From NCBI RefSeq assembly GCF_963678635.1, contig NC_087065.1:69010956-69070955 (forward strand): a stretch of 60,000 nucleotides of DNA. Reading direction: 5' to 3'. The position numbers and the translations under genes were made by a program. The first letter of the stretch is position 1; every line of letters starts with the position of its first letter. This DNA comes from Symsagittifera roscoffensis (Eukaryota; Xenacoelomorpha; Acoela; Convolutidae). Positions 10,719 to 22,240 of the stretch are shown in pieces. The notes beneath the pieces were generated by a model that was given only the letters and a program-made list of their open reading frames with translations, made no database searches and was not told where the DNA came from.

Positions 10719-11105
10719 TGAGTTTATATGTTATTTGGTAAACTCATAGAGTATTTTCAGATAAGGTACACCGTCTGCTCGTCACGCTATCTTATTTTCG
10801 GCCGGATAGATGCGTGCAACTTCTTAGTCTAATACCAATCTTAATCTTACTTTTTATATCTTCTAGTCTCAAAAGATCTAGTGTACACCGGTTTATGCGA
10901 GTTAGTTTCCAGAATGAGAACAACTGTATTCTAAGTTTAATTCAAATTGCTCTGGTGCTGAAACAAGTAGTTTCAGCACTTACAAATGAGTGGGTTGTTA
11001 GTTTGATGAAGATCGTATCATGATTTCTGATCGGTTGTGATGAGTGTTGATTTGGTTTATTAGAGAATAGCAATCTCGTTCGGATGAAGCATGTAGTTTG
11101 ACTTT
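10719..11105 (-). repeat. Retroelement LTR, left-most (3') copy
   Basis: This segment is homologous to the LTR copies at 36,631, 39,289, 47,046 and 54,730. Shared blocks include GATAAGGTACACCGTCT, CGGCCGGATAGAT, TCTAATACCAATCTTAATC, a hairpin GTGCTGAAAC/GTTTCAGCAC and GATTTCTGATCGGTTGTG. In + orientation it starts TGAGTTTATATG, so the - strand LTR ends in CA as expected. Similarity fades after about 11,105, so the other end of this copy is unsure. It closes the 3' end of the - strand element. Confidence 0.75.
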
Positions 11106-12499
11106 GGATGAAGCGCCTGGTAACTTGGGTCTGTACGTACACTTGAACATCGAAATGGCTATTGTTCTGTTTCAATGGGTTTCCTTTGTTGTGATGCCAA
11201 GTCAAACTTTAAATCCTTTGAGTTTAGTGACTGTAGGCAGAGTATCGGGTGTGTTTTGCCATTCCGTAGTTGGAGTGTGATTGGGTTGTCAAGTTCCTTG
11301 CTGCTCGTCTTTGGGCTGTATGTAATCCATATACTGCATTGTATTATTTACATATACAAATCTTTGTTAATTTTGTTTTTAATTATGATATTGTATTAAT
11401 TTTTATCGCAAAAGCGTTCTTGTTTAGTTCGGTTTTTTTTAAAAGCTACTCACCCCTAAGTAACTCTTGTCAAAAAAAGAGTGTGGGTCACAAAGCGTGG
11501 ATGTATCACGTTGGGTTAGGCCGGCAATGAGCATGCTCAGGACGTCCTCTATGGTGGGTTGGACCAGGAGTGGAGTAAAAATTCATGCTTTCTTTTTTGG
11601 AGGGTCCTTTTGTGTTCAACCTTTCGTGCCTTTTTTATTACTGCTTTTTTCCTTTTTTGTCTCGTTTGTGTCCTTTTCTTGAAAATTCAAATTGTTTGTT
11701 TTGGGTTTGTCTTTCGACTTTTTTGTGTTTTGTTTTTCTGTGTTCAGACTTGAACGTAGTCTTCAAAAGAATAGTTTATTCAATTCTAAGCTGGTTTTAA
11801 TCCGGTTTGGGTACCGTGGGTTTTCCTTTTTTATTCATGATGTTAGGTTGTGGTTTGTGGTGTTTAGTAAGCTGCGTTGGTTAGTTTGGATTATTATATA
11901 ATTCTTTTCCAACCGTGTTAAAGGAAAGTTTGAAAAGGTATAAATGAAAGTTAAAACTCAAATTCATTATTTTAAACAATTCTTCGTGGACGAGCTGTGC
12001 GATTGTGGTTAGGATAGTGGGCGAGTAAACTTTTAAAACTATAAAGAAGCGTCTTTGAAAAGTTAGTACTGCTTTAATTTTATAGGCAACTTTTGTTAAT
12101 TTACTACTGTGAAATTATTAATTTTACGGCTTTATTTTGGGTGGTAAAATTATCAATTTATTTCATTTTAAGAAAACTTACTGCATATGTGTAAAGAGTT
12201 TATAAATCAGTTTTTTGCTGTTTTGGGGATAAACTTTACTGCTTCATTCATTGTAATTAGTTAATATAAATTTATAATTCTAGAAAAATTTTCTGGTTTT
12301 TGTTTCGTTTTTTTTGTAGATGATTGATGATCGTGCCAGTGAAGACAAGAGAAAAAGAGAAAACATTTATAAAGAATGGTTAATTTTTGTTCTAATTTGT
12401 TAGGATAATTTTTTTAATTCATATTAGCTTATTCGTCTGAGAAGAATCCGTAGGGGAAAATGTCGTGGATGATTTCTGATTATGTTAGTAATTTAGCTA
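11106..12499 (-). other. 3' non-coding part of the - strand element (possible U3/PPT region)
   Basis: Between the LTR-like segment and the last gene lies 1.4 kb with no convincing reading frame on the - strand. A pyrimidine-rich + strand run around 11,630-11,690 gives a purine-rich - strand tract (AAAAAAGGAAAAAAG) and could be a polypurine tract, but the LTR boundary next to it was not found. Several + strand open frames here are Phe/Leu-rich and look like chance. Confidence 0.4.
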
Positions 12500-13318
12500 T
12501 CAAACGTATGATGTATTTAGTTTGGAAAAGTGGCCAAAGCAATTCGAGCGCTTTAATGATTTTGGTTTGTGCTCTTCAGTGCTAGGTGAGAGTTCATAAG
12601 ATGTATTTAGGATGAGGTTATAAAGTTTACGGTTATATCTGGTGCTATGGATGAATTCTAGGATCGGGGTTTCACCGGGCTGCAGGAATTTGTGTGGGAC
12701 GATTAGTGGGCGGGATTCGTCTACGTTGAAGGTTTTGGTTAAGGGACAGACTATATACATCTGGTTGATGGGATCATACTTGCGGAGGATGCCTTTTAGG
12801 TTAGTATCTTTAATACAATAAGTGAAGTTAAGAAAGAATGGTGAGGTATATTTGGAGTTAATGTATTGATATCTGTGGTGAATTTGTCGTGCTGGTGCAT
12901 TATGAGTGTAATGATGTTGGATGAACTTATAGTAAGTATAAGTGTCTGTCTCTTTAGTTTGTAAAATGATGTCGTGTGAACAGTGCAAATCACCTTCTTT
13001 GTGTGTGAGAAAATTAAAAGTTAGTGAGAAGTTGTTAAATTTGTTAAAATATGAATCATAGGCTTGAATATCACAAAGTGCTGCTGAAATGACGTGGTCG
13101 TAGTTTTTATCTAAAGTTTTGAGGGTGAAAACGTATGGTGTTTTAATGAAGAATTTTTCGGTTAATTGTGGGTTAGCAAATTTATCGTCGTTCAGAAAGG
13201 TGTCTTTGTTTGGTCTTTGGATGTGATGGTCGTAGTGATCGATGGAATATTCGTTAGTTTTGGGTTCGGTGAATCTTATATCCGATTTGTGTAAATTGTT
13301 TTGGAGTGAGTGCTGTTG
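12500..13318 (-). CDS. Unknown 3' gene of the - strand element, C-terminal segment
   Basis: A - strand frame stays open for 272 codons from 13,318 to the stop at 12,500-12,502, long for DNA with this A+T content. The protein is rich in His, Tyr, Asn and Thr, has no obvious transmembrane segment, and includes motifs such as HCSHDIIL and VPHKFLQPGETPILEF. I do not recognise it. It lies between the env-like region and the 3' LTR, the place of an accessory gene. Its frame overlaps the preceding open segment (13,254-13,600) by about 60 bp, so both were probably one protein before frameshifts. Alternatives: a separate overlapping gene, or the C-terminus of a second surface protein. Confidence 0.45.
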   Translation of the reverse strand, partial: QQHSLQNNLHKSDIRFTEPKTNEYSIDHYDHHIQRPNKDTFLNDDKFANPQLTEKFFIKTPYVFTLKTLDKNYDHVISAALCDIQAYDSYFNKFNNFSLTFNFLTHKEGDLHCSHDIILQTKETDTYTYYKFIQHHYTHNAPARQIHHRYQYINSKYTSPFFLNFTYCIKDTNLKGILRKYDPINQMYIVCPLTKTFNVDESRPLIVPHKFLQPGETPILEFIHSTRYNRKLYNLILNTSYELSPSTEEHKPKSLKRSNCFGHFSKLNTSYV

Positions 13319-13600
13319 TTAAAAGGCAGAGTTGAATGCTGCATTGTTCGTTATCATATGGGGTGTTATATAATGGTAGTGATAGTGGATTAGTGAAGTA
13401 ATAAAATGATGACCATAAAATTGTTGGGTATAATACGTGGTCATAAACATAATTAGGGTGTTCGTCATTAGGTCCTGAATGAAAGTAGGTGCATTGGGTC
13501 AAAAAGGGTAAACATAATTGAAGATATTCTTTAGTGTTAGTGTTGAGTGGGTGATTAAAAATGTTTTGGCTGTTCCTGGGTGAGAGGGAAATGGAGTATT
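13254..13600 (-). pseudogene. Unknown 3' gene of the - strand element, middle segment
   Basis: A third open frame overlaps the end of the Ser/Pro-rich open frame (which stops at 13,555) and the start of the 272-codon segment. It reads through about 110 codons and stops at 13,254. It is Tyr/Leu/Pro-rich with QCTYFHSGPND and ILWSSFYYF near its start. The arrangement of three open segments in three frames, each overlapping the next, is what one gene with two frameshifts would look like. Confidence 0.4.
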
Positions 13601-14205
13601 GGGGATTTCCTTTTGAAGGTTCGATAGGCTCGGTTTTTATTAGATGAGGATGGATTTGACGAGGGAGTTGGGTTTGGCGAAGGGGTGTAATTTGAAGAGG
13701 GAGTTGGGGTTGATGGATTTGATGATATTATGGATTGTGAGAGTTGGTGAATGGTTAGTGTCTGAGGGTGCTGTAATTGTTTCTGAAGTGTGATAAAATT
13801 GTCAAGTTCATGAGATATTTGTGTAATTACAGAGCCTTTGTTGTCTGAAGGTTCGCAGTTCAAGGGGGAAAATGTGGGTGTTACATTGGAAATAGAAGAG
13901 GGAGTGGAAGGAGAATCAAATCTTATTTGGGAGTAGACAGGTTGAAAAAGAAGTTGGGAAAATGTAGATGGGCTGGGTTCGGAGTTGTCAAATTTGTCAG
14001 GGGTCTCGAGATCTGAGTTATTAAATTGGGAAATAGTATTATATACAGCGGTGTTTGAATTAATATCCGAATCCATGCCGGATGAAGTGTTATCATGAGG
14101 TGATTCAGGTGGGGGGAAAGCAAAAAGTGGTATGACGGGGAGGTTGCTTTGAAGGTTGGCTGGGTATGAAATTGAGCGATCGAATAATCTAACTTGGCGG
14201 CTCAT
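13555..14205 (-). CDS. Unknown 3' gene of the - strand element, Ser/Pro-rich N-terminal segment (216 aa)
   Basis: This frame starts with ATG (MSRQVRLFDRSISYP) and is open for 216 codons. After a short basic start it becomes low-complexity, dominated by Ser, Pro, Asn and Thr, with repeated SNPSP-like blocks around residues 160-190 and a basic end (KNRAYRTFKRK). It looks disordered. No family is recognised. It is the longest intact frame behind the env-like region, and its first 120 codons occur again at 18,029-18,403 because the 4,198-bp duplication starts inside it. It could be the start of the protein continued at 13,254-13,600 and 12,500-13,318. Confidence 0.5.
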   Translation of the reverse strand: MSRQVRLFDRSISYPANLQSNLPVIPLFAFPPPESPHDNTSSGMDSDINSNTAVYNTISQFNNSDLETPDKFDNSEPSPSTFSQLLFQPVYSQIRFDSPSTPSSISNVTPTFSPLNCEPSDNKGSVITQISHELDNFITLQKQLQHPQTLTIHQLSQSIISSNPSTPTPSSNYTPSPNPTPSSNPSSSNKNRAYRTFKRKSPILHFPLTQEQPKHF

Positions 14206-17200
14206 CGTGGGCTAAAAAGATGGTTGTTCTGAGAACGAAATTTATTGGTATGTGGTTGTTCTATAAATTGCTCGTATGTGTCGTTTATATTAGATTGTTG
14301 GGTTGATTTGGGCTTTGTGGGTAATTAGGTCTTGAAGATATGAGGTCTGTCAGGGCTTTGTTTCTGAAATTTTATGGTACTAATGATAAAGGATGGTTAT
14401 GATTTAGGCTTTGTAATTGTGGTACCGTAGGCGTTGTATTCGTATTGTTTTGTGAAGCGTCATATGTGTTCGGTGTTGTTGATAGTTTGGTATTGTATTT
14501 TTTTATTTGAGCGTCTAAAAGTAATTTATTTATTGATGTAGAGAATATTTCAAAAAATCTTGCAAAAAGTATGCGTGCTACGCTTGCTTGTTAGTTTACT
14601 TGTGTGTGTAATGCGCATGTATTGTAGATTCCTTTTAGTAGAGGGAAAAGAAATCCAAGAAAGTTAAACATGGCGTATAATATAGTCAATCTTTCTAAGA
14701 TGTACTAGGGCCATCATAGAAAGGCAAGAAGTTCGTTTTTCAAATTTACAAAGCTAAAAAATATTTTTTGGTGATACATCTTGTGGTCTGTATTTTCCGC
14801 TATTTAAGTAAATGTAATCTTTTATATCTTTAAAATATCCGCTGTAGTCTTGTGCGTAGATGTCTGAAAAGCCTGCTGTTTCTGCAAGTTTGCGTATGTT
14901 TTGATATATGGATTGTCGTTGTATTGTGTCCATTTTTGTGAGTAATTCTTGAAAATGTTCTGTACGTATGTGATGTTGAATATCGGATTTAGATGACAAT
15001 CGATTGTAAATCGATATTGGGATTGCGGGCAATAACTCTAGTGCTTTCTGGTGAAATTTTTTTTAATGGTTGCATAAGTGTAGGGAATGGTGTGAGAAGG
15101 TAGAATTTATCTTCGTCAGGATTCAATTGTATTAGATTGTGGCTGTTTTCTGATCCATCCACATGGGACTGCTGTATCCCAAAAATAAGTTCTTCGGGAA
15201 AGTCTTTCCACAAAATGTACTTTTTTTTTATAGAATATTGGGATTCTTTTATAGCTTTTTTTATCTTCAAAAACATAAAAGGGTGAGATTTTTTTTGGTA
15301 CAAGTGTACTACCATAATATGTTTCCTTTGTAGTCAATAAAAATTGATCTGTTAGCGGATAATAAATATCCTGCATAAGGGATTTTGCGTACTGCTGGTG
15401 CAAGTGATTGTAGAATTTGTGTTCCTTCAAGTTCGCATAATTGATGGAGTGCTTCAAGTTCTTTTAAAGAAATTTTTTGAAAAATTCTACTTATTGTATA
15501 GTCTTTTTTCGTGTCTAGGTGTATTTCATAATGAATTGCGCAAAAATAAGTGTTGTTCATAAGTGATAGTTCTTGTTTACGTGTACTGTCTTTTTCTTGT
15601 GGTTTTATTTTTCCACCAGTGTTTCTTGTGTTTTTAGCAGGTGTACTGGGATTTATGAATATTCGTCGCTGGTTGAGTAATGTGTTGCATGGGGATGGAT
15701 GATTATTTTTCCTGTTTTCAGTTCAAAGCTTTGTTCGTATTTGACAAGAATTTCTGAAAATTGCGTTTTATAAGGTGGTTTGTTGTTTTTTTATGCAAGT
15801 TCTTCTGGGTAAATTTGGAAACGTGTCAGTTAATTTTCTATATTTCTAATGTTTCTAAATTTGTAAGTACTCTGTCTGATTTTTCAGGGCTTACGACTTC
15901 ATAAGGGATTGATTCAATAAACTCTTTTTGGTGAAATTTTATCATTCTAGCGTGTATTTTGCTACTTGAAATGTGGTACATGTGTGTTCAGGAAACCAAA
16001 AAACTGTTGCTTGTGTTCGTGTAGTGGGATCGCAGTATCGTTGGTCATTTTTGCAAGGGAGTCTGATTCCTTGATAAATTATGGTGTCATCTTACAAATC
16101 TCTTGTTAATTGTACTTTTTCAAGTTGTATTTTCCATCGTAATTTAATCTTCCATGTGCGCCGTGGAATGGAAAATTGTCGTCTAATTTTATATGACCTT
16201 GGTATCTTTCAAGTTCGGCTTGATGTGCAGAGTCTGGAAAAATTTGAAAGTTTACCAATTTTCTGTTTGTGCCTTTGTTTGATGTAATTTTTAATCGGCT
16301 AAGTCTGTTCTTACAATCATCAGGGCTGAGATGTAAAAGTCTTTCGATATTACTTTGGTAGAAAGATTCATGATCTAGTCTATTCTTATTTCCGTTTGAG
16401 ACTTGAGAACAATGTACTTTCTTTTCGGAAAATGTCGGTGTGAATTTATATCCTGTTGTAGCTTGTGCTTTTGAGTAAAGTGTAGCTATTATGTTTGTTG
16501 TTTTTATAGCTTGTGGTTCGGATTCGCATTGAGTGACTTGATTCATTGCATATAGTGTGTGACTAGTAAATACTGGGGTCCTGTTCGGGGGAAGGATTGT
16601 TATGATTGGGTTCTCAGAAAATAAGAAAATGAAGGGTCTGGAAAATTAGTATCTTTAGAAGATACATGTGTATGATTGTCCCGAGTATGGACTATAAAAA
16701 GTAAAAGTTATATATCCAATTGTCTTTTTTGTGTACCTATCGTATTTGTAGATGATTTCTGTGGTTATAAATGGGGGAGGTAAAGATTGAGCTGTTGTAT
16801 TTGGGGGGGGGGGGGCTAGGTGTAAGGGATGGTGAACTATATTTTTTAGTCATAGTGTGATTTCAAATTTTAGTGTCAGATTATCCTGTGTGAGTATTTG
16901 TATGTTAGATTCTTGTATATCTTTGTCGATATCTTGTCGGTATTGTAATCTGTATAGTGCCCAGTTGTGTAATTTGTTACTTTCGTGATTTTGACCAAAT
17001 AATGGAGGGGTGCTACGAATGTATTCCAGTCTAATCATAGGTGTATATTATTGGTTGAATATTCTCAATATCTAGCGTCGAGATTTGTAGGAAAATTTGG
17101 AAGAAATGTTGTTTGTGAGATTTGACTTAAGGAAGGGGTTGAGGGGAGTGAAAGTGTTTCTGGTAGTGACAAAATTGTGTCAGATGAAACGTCTTATGGA

Positions 17201-18042
17201 TCGTTCACTAAGTTTGGTTCACTTTGAGTGAAAACTTGTGTCATCCAATATGAGAGATGTTCTGTAGTAGCCGGGGGATTAAAAGGATTTCCTTGAATTT
17301 GTTCAGATGTAGGGGTTGAACCTAAATAATCTGATGGGATGTTTGATGTTTTTTTGTTGTGATGCGGTCTGGGGATTAATTTGAGCTGTACTACTGGAGA
17401 GGTCTATAGGATTTGCTATTGGTGAATGAGATATATTGAATTGAAGTCTGGGGGTTTGCAAATCTCTATTTCGTCTTGGATGTATAATTTGACTGTTTAT
17501 TTCGAGCGTGTTTTGATTTTGACTTTGGTTTCTTGCTATATTAAGATATTGTTGGAGAGGGGGTATGAATTATTTTTTGGTTCGTATTGTGGTTCGCTTA
17601 GAGGTGCTTGGCGAACTACTGGTTCTAGTGGTTCGGACAATCGTGCGTGTCTTTCTTCAAATGTATATGGATTGTCTTGAATAGAGATGCATGTTGATGA
17701 TTGGGGGTATTTGTTTAATTATTTGTTGGTGTTGTTGGAGGTTCTAGGGATGTTGTTGGTGGGGAATGGTGAGGGGTTGTTGATTAGCAACTTTGGAAAA
17801 ATTTTCAAATTTATTTTTTTACGAAGAAATTTTATGTTTAATGTAATATTCTTCTATTGTAATATGAAAAGGATTCAAAGTATTGTTGTTAATGCGTAAA
17901 TTATGGTAGCTTTTTTTATACATTTGCATATTGCCATTATGAGGGATGTCAGAAATGTGAGAAATATTATTAAAAAAAAAGAAAAACGTCTGTTCTACTG
18001 AATAGATGTTGTAAAATTTAGTTAGTTATTACAATATTGTAC
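13845..18042. repeat. Tandem duplication of 4,198 bp, copy 1
   Basis: All sequence from about 13,845 to 18,042 recurs 4,198 bp to the right with about 99% identity. Differences are a few substitutions, a 3-bp change near 15,805/20,000 (CTTCTT) and a shorter G run near 16,805/21,005. The duplication covers part of the Ser/Pro-rich gene and the whole env-like region. The junction at 18,042/18,043 shares only CTGAAG with both ends, which suggests microhomology-mediated duplication. Shared frame breaks show that the env-like gene was already dead. Confidence 0.95.
14610..17700 (-). pseudogene. Env-like region, copy 1 (broken)
   Basis: On the - strand, between integrase and the 3' LTR, a chain of open segments in changing frames spans about 3 kb: a Pro/Ser/Thr/Gln-rich start (17,700-17,100), then segments at 17,038-16,850, 16,546-16,106, 15,560-15,309, 15,457-15,116, 15,315-14,989 and 15,032-14,754. 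Neighbouring segments overlap, so one gene has been split by several frameshifts and stops. A short hydrophobic stretch lies near 14,690-14,610. Position and size suggest a membrane glycoprotein gene as in envelope-bearing gypsy elements. This is inferred from position and general look, not from a motif I can prove; an unrelated element protein is possible. Confidence 0.5.
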
Positions 18043-18403
18043 CTGAAGGTTCGCAGTTCAAGGGGGAAAATGTGGGTGTTACATTGGAAATAGAAGAGGG
18101 AGTGGAAGGAGAATCAAATCTTATTTGGGAGTAGACAGGTTGAAAAAGAAGTTGGGAAAATGTAGATGGGCTGGGTTCGGAGTTGTCAAATTTGTCAGGG
18201 GTCTCGAGATCTGAGTTATTAAATTGGGAAATAGTATTATATACAGCGGTGTTTGAATTAATATCCGAATTCATGCCGGATGAAGTGTTATCATGAGGTG
18301 ATTCAGGTGGGGGGAAAGCAAAAAGTGGTATGACGGGGAGGTTGCTTTGAAGGTTGGCTGGGTATGAAATTGAGCGATCGAATAATCTAACTTGGCGGCT
18401 CAT
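18029..18403 (-). pseudogene. Truncated second copy of the Ser/Pro-rich gene
   Basis: The first 120 or so codons are the same as in the gene at 13,555-14,205 (one Asp/Asn change near residue 44). It then runs across the tandem-duplication junction into unrelated sequence and stops. It is a by-product of the duplication and unlikely to be functional. Confidence 0.8.
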
Positions 18404-21400
18404 CGTGGGCTAAAAAGATGGTTGTTCTGAGAACGAAATTTATTGGTATGTGGTTGTTCTATAAATTGCTCGTATGTGTCGTTTATATTAGATTGTTGGG
18501 TTGATTTGGGCTTTGTGGGTAATTAAGTCTTGAAGATATGAGGTCTGTCAGGGCTTTGTTTCTGAAATTTTATGGTACTAATGATAAAGGATGGTTATGA
18601 TTTAGGCTTTGTAATTGTGGTACCGTAGGCGTTGTATTCGTATTGTTTTGTGAAGCGTCATATGTGTTCGGTGTTGTTGATAGTTTGGTATTGTATTCTT
18701 TTATTTGAGCGTCTAAAAGTAATTTATTTATTGATGTAGAGAATATTTCAAAAAATCTTGCAAAAAGTATGCGTGCTGCGCTTGCTTGTTAGTTTACTTG
18801 TGTGTGTAATGCGCATGTATTGTAGATTCCTTTTAGTAGAGGGAAAAGAAATCCAAGAAAGTTAAACATGGCGTATAATATAGTCAATCTTTCTAAGATG
18901 TACTAGGGCCATCATAGAAAGGCAAGAAGTTCGTTTTTCAAATTTACAAAGCTAAAAAATATTTTTTGGTGATACATCTTGTGGTCTGTATTTTCCGCTA
19001 TTTAAGTAAATGTAATCTTTTATATCTTTAAAATATCCGCTGTAGTCTTGTGCGTAGATGTCTGAAAAGCCTGCTGTTTCTGCAAGTTTGCGTATGTTTT
19101 GATATATGGATTGTCGTTGTATTGTGTCCATTTTTGTGAGTAATTCTTGAAAATGTTCTGTACGTATGTGATGTTGAATATCGGATTTAGATGACAATCG
19201 ATTGTAAATCGATATTGGGATTGCGGGCAATAACTCTAGTGCTTTCTGGTGAAATTTTTTTTAATGGTTGCATAAGTGTAGGGAATGGTGTGAGAAGGTA
19301 GAATTTATCTTCGTCAGGATTCAATTGTATTAGATTGTGGCTGTTTTCTGATCCATCCACATGGGACTGCTGTATCCCAAAAATAAGTTCTTCGGGAAAG
19401 TCTTTCCACAAAATGTACTTTTTTTTTATAGAATATTGGGATTCTTTTATAGCTTTTTTTATCTTCAAAAACATAAAAGGGTGAGATTTTTTTTGGTACA
19501 AGTGTACTACCATAATATGTTTCCTTTGTAGTCAATAAAAATTGATCTGTTAGCGGATAATAAATATCCTGCATAAGGGATTTTGCGTACTGCTGGTGCA
19601 AGTGATTGTAGAATTTGTGTTCCTTCAAGTTCGCATAATTGATGGAGTGCTTCAAGTTCTTTTAAAGAAATTTTTTGAAAAATTCTACTTATTGTATAGT
19701 CTTTTTTCGTGTCTAGGTGTATTTCATAATGAATTGCGCAAAAATAAGTGTTGTTCATAAGTGATAGTTCTTGTTTACGTGTACTGTCTTTTTCTTGTGG
19801 TTTTATTTTTCCACCAGTGTTTCTTGTGTTTTTAGCAGGTGTACTGGGATTTATGAATATTCGTCGCTGGTTGAGTAATGTGTTGCATGGGGATGGATGA
19901 TTATTTTTCCTGTTTTCAGTTCGAAGCTTTGTTCGTATTTGACAAGAATTTCTGAAAATTGCGTTTTATAAAGTGGTTTGTTGTTTTTTTATGCAAGTTC
20001 TTCTTCTGGGTAAATTTGGAAACGTGTCAATTAATTTTCTATATTTCTAATGTTTCTAAATTTGTAAGTACTCTGTCTGATTTTTCAGGGCTTACGACTT
20101 CATAAGGGATTGATTCAATAAACTCTTTTTGGTGAAATTTTATCATTCTAGCGTGTATTTTGCTACTTGAAATGTGGTACATGTGTGTTCAGGAAACTAA
20201 AAAACTGTTGCTTGTGTTCGTGTAGTGGGATCGCAGTATCGTTGGTCATTTTTGCAAGGGAGTCTGATTCCTTGATAAATTATGGTGTCATCTTACAAAT
20301 CTCTTGTTAATTGTACTTTTTCAAGTTGTATTTTCCATCGTAATTTAATCTTCCATGTGCGCCGTGGAATGGAAAATTGTCGTCTAATTTTATATGACCT
20401 TGGTATCTTTCAAGTTCGGCTTGATGTGCAGAGTCTGGAAAAATTTGAAAGTTTACCAATTTTCTGTTTGTGCCTTTGTTTGATGTAATTTTTAATCGGC
20501 TAAGTCTGTTCTTACAATCATCAGGGCTGAGATGTAAAAGTCTTTCGATATTACTTTGGTAGAAAGATTCATGATCTAGTCTATTCTTATTTCCGTTTGA
20601 GACTTGAGAACAATGTACTTTCTTTTCGGAAAATGTCGGTGTGAATTTATATCCTGTTGTAGCTTGTGCTTTTGAGTAAAGTGTAGCTATTATGTTTGTT
20701 GTTTTTATAGCTTGTGGTTCGGATTCGCATTGAGTGACTTGATTCATTGCATATAGTGTGTGACTAGTAAATACTGGGGTCCTGTTCGGGGGAAGGATTG
20801 TTATGATTGGGTTCTCAGAAAATAAGAAAATGAAGGGTCTGGAAAATTAGTATCTTTAGAAGATGCATGTGTATGATTGTCCCGAGTATGGACTATAAAA
20901 AGTAAAAGTTATATATCCAATTGTCTTTTTTGTGTACCTATCGTATTTGTAGATGATTTCTGTGGTTATAAATGGGGGAGGTAAAGATTGAGCTGTTGTA
21001 TTTGGGGGGGGGGCTAGGTGTAAGGGATGGTGAACTATATTTTTTAGTCATAGTGTGATTTCAAATTTTAGTGTCAGATTATCCTGTGTGAGTATTTGTA
21101 TGTTAGATTCTTGTATATCTTTGTCGATATCTTGTCGGTATTGTAATCTGTATAGTGCCCAGTTGTGTAATTTGTTACTTTCGTGATTTTGACCAAATAA
21201 TGGAGGGGTGCTACGAATGTATTCCAGTCTAATCATAGGTGTATATTATTGGTTGAATATTCTCAATATCTAGCGTCGAGATTTGTAGGAAAATTTGGAA
21301 GAAATGTTGTTTGTGAGATTTGACTTAAGGAAGGGGTTGAGGGGAGTGAAAGTGTTTCTGGTAGTGACAAAATTGTGTCAGATGAAACGTCTTATGGATC

Positions 21401-22240
21401 GTTCACTAAGTTTGGTTCACTTTGAGTGAAAACTTGTGTCATCCAATATGAGAGATGTTCTGTAGTAGCCGGGGGATTAAAAGGATTTCCTTGAATTTGT
21501 TCAGATGTAGGGGTTGAACCTAAATAATCTGATGGGATGTTTGATGTTTTTTTGTTGTGATGCAGTCTGGGAATTAATTTGAGCTGTACTACTGGAGAGG
21601 TCTATAGGATTTGCTATTGGTGAATGAGATATATTGAATTGAAGTCTGGGGGTTTGCAAATCTCTATTTCGTCTTGGATGTATAATTTGACTGTTTATTT
21701 CGAGCGTGTTTTGATTTTGACTTTGGTTTCTTGCTATATTAAGATATTGTTGGAGAGGGGGTATGAATTATATTTTGGTTCGTATTGTGGTTCGCTTAGC
21801 GGTGCTTGGCGAATTACTGGTTCTAGTGGTTCGGACAATCGTGCGTGTCTTTCTTCAAATGTATATGGATTGTCTTGAATAGAGATGCATGTTGATGATT
21901 GGGGGTATTTGTTTAATTATTTGTTGGTGTTGTTGGAGGTTCTAGGGATGTTGTTGGTGGGGAATGGTGAGGGGTTGTTGATTAGCAACTTTGGAAAAAT
22001 TTTCAAATTTATTTATTTACGAAGAAATTTTATGTTTAATGTAATATTCTTCTATTGTAGTATGAAAAGGATTCAAAGTATTGTTGTTAATGCGTAAATT
22101 ATGGTAGCTTTTTTTATACATTTGCATATTGCCATTATGAGGGATGTCAGAAATGTGAGAAATATTATAAAAAAAAAAGAAAAACGTCTGTTCTACTGAA
22201 TAGATGTTGTAAAATTTAGTTAGTTATTACAATATTGTAC
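18043..22240. repeat. Tandem duplication of 4,198 bp, copy 2
   Basis: Second copy of the block described for 13,845-18,042. It ends near 22,240, where the sequence GTACCTGAAG leads into unique retroelement DNA instead of repeating again. Confidence 0.95.
18810..21900 (-). pseudogene. Env-like region, copy 2 (broken)
   Basis: Duplicate of the env-like region at 14,610-17,700, with segments at 21,236-21,048, 20,747-20,307, 19,758-19,507, 19,655-19,314, 19,513-19,187 and 19,230-18,952. Their translations are the same as those of copy 1, including all frame breaks, so the gene was broken before it was duplicated. No function is expected. Confidence 0.5.

Noticed and set aside
11098-11901. Cluster of + strand open frames rich in Phe, Leu, Val
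   Set aside because: They lie antisense in the 3' part of the - strand retroelement, and their composition follows from the T/G-rich strand.
16081-16287. + strand frames at 16,081, 17,426, 17,687 and their duplicates at 20,282, 21,624, 21,885
   Set aside because: Antisense to the env-like region; their duplication only reflects the 4,198-bp tandem copy.
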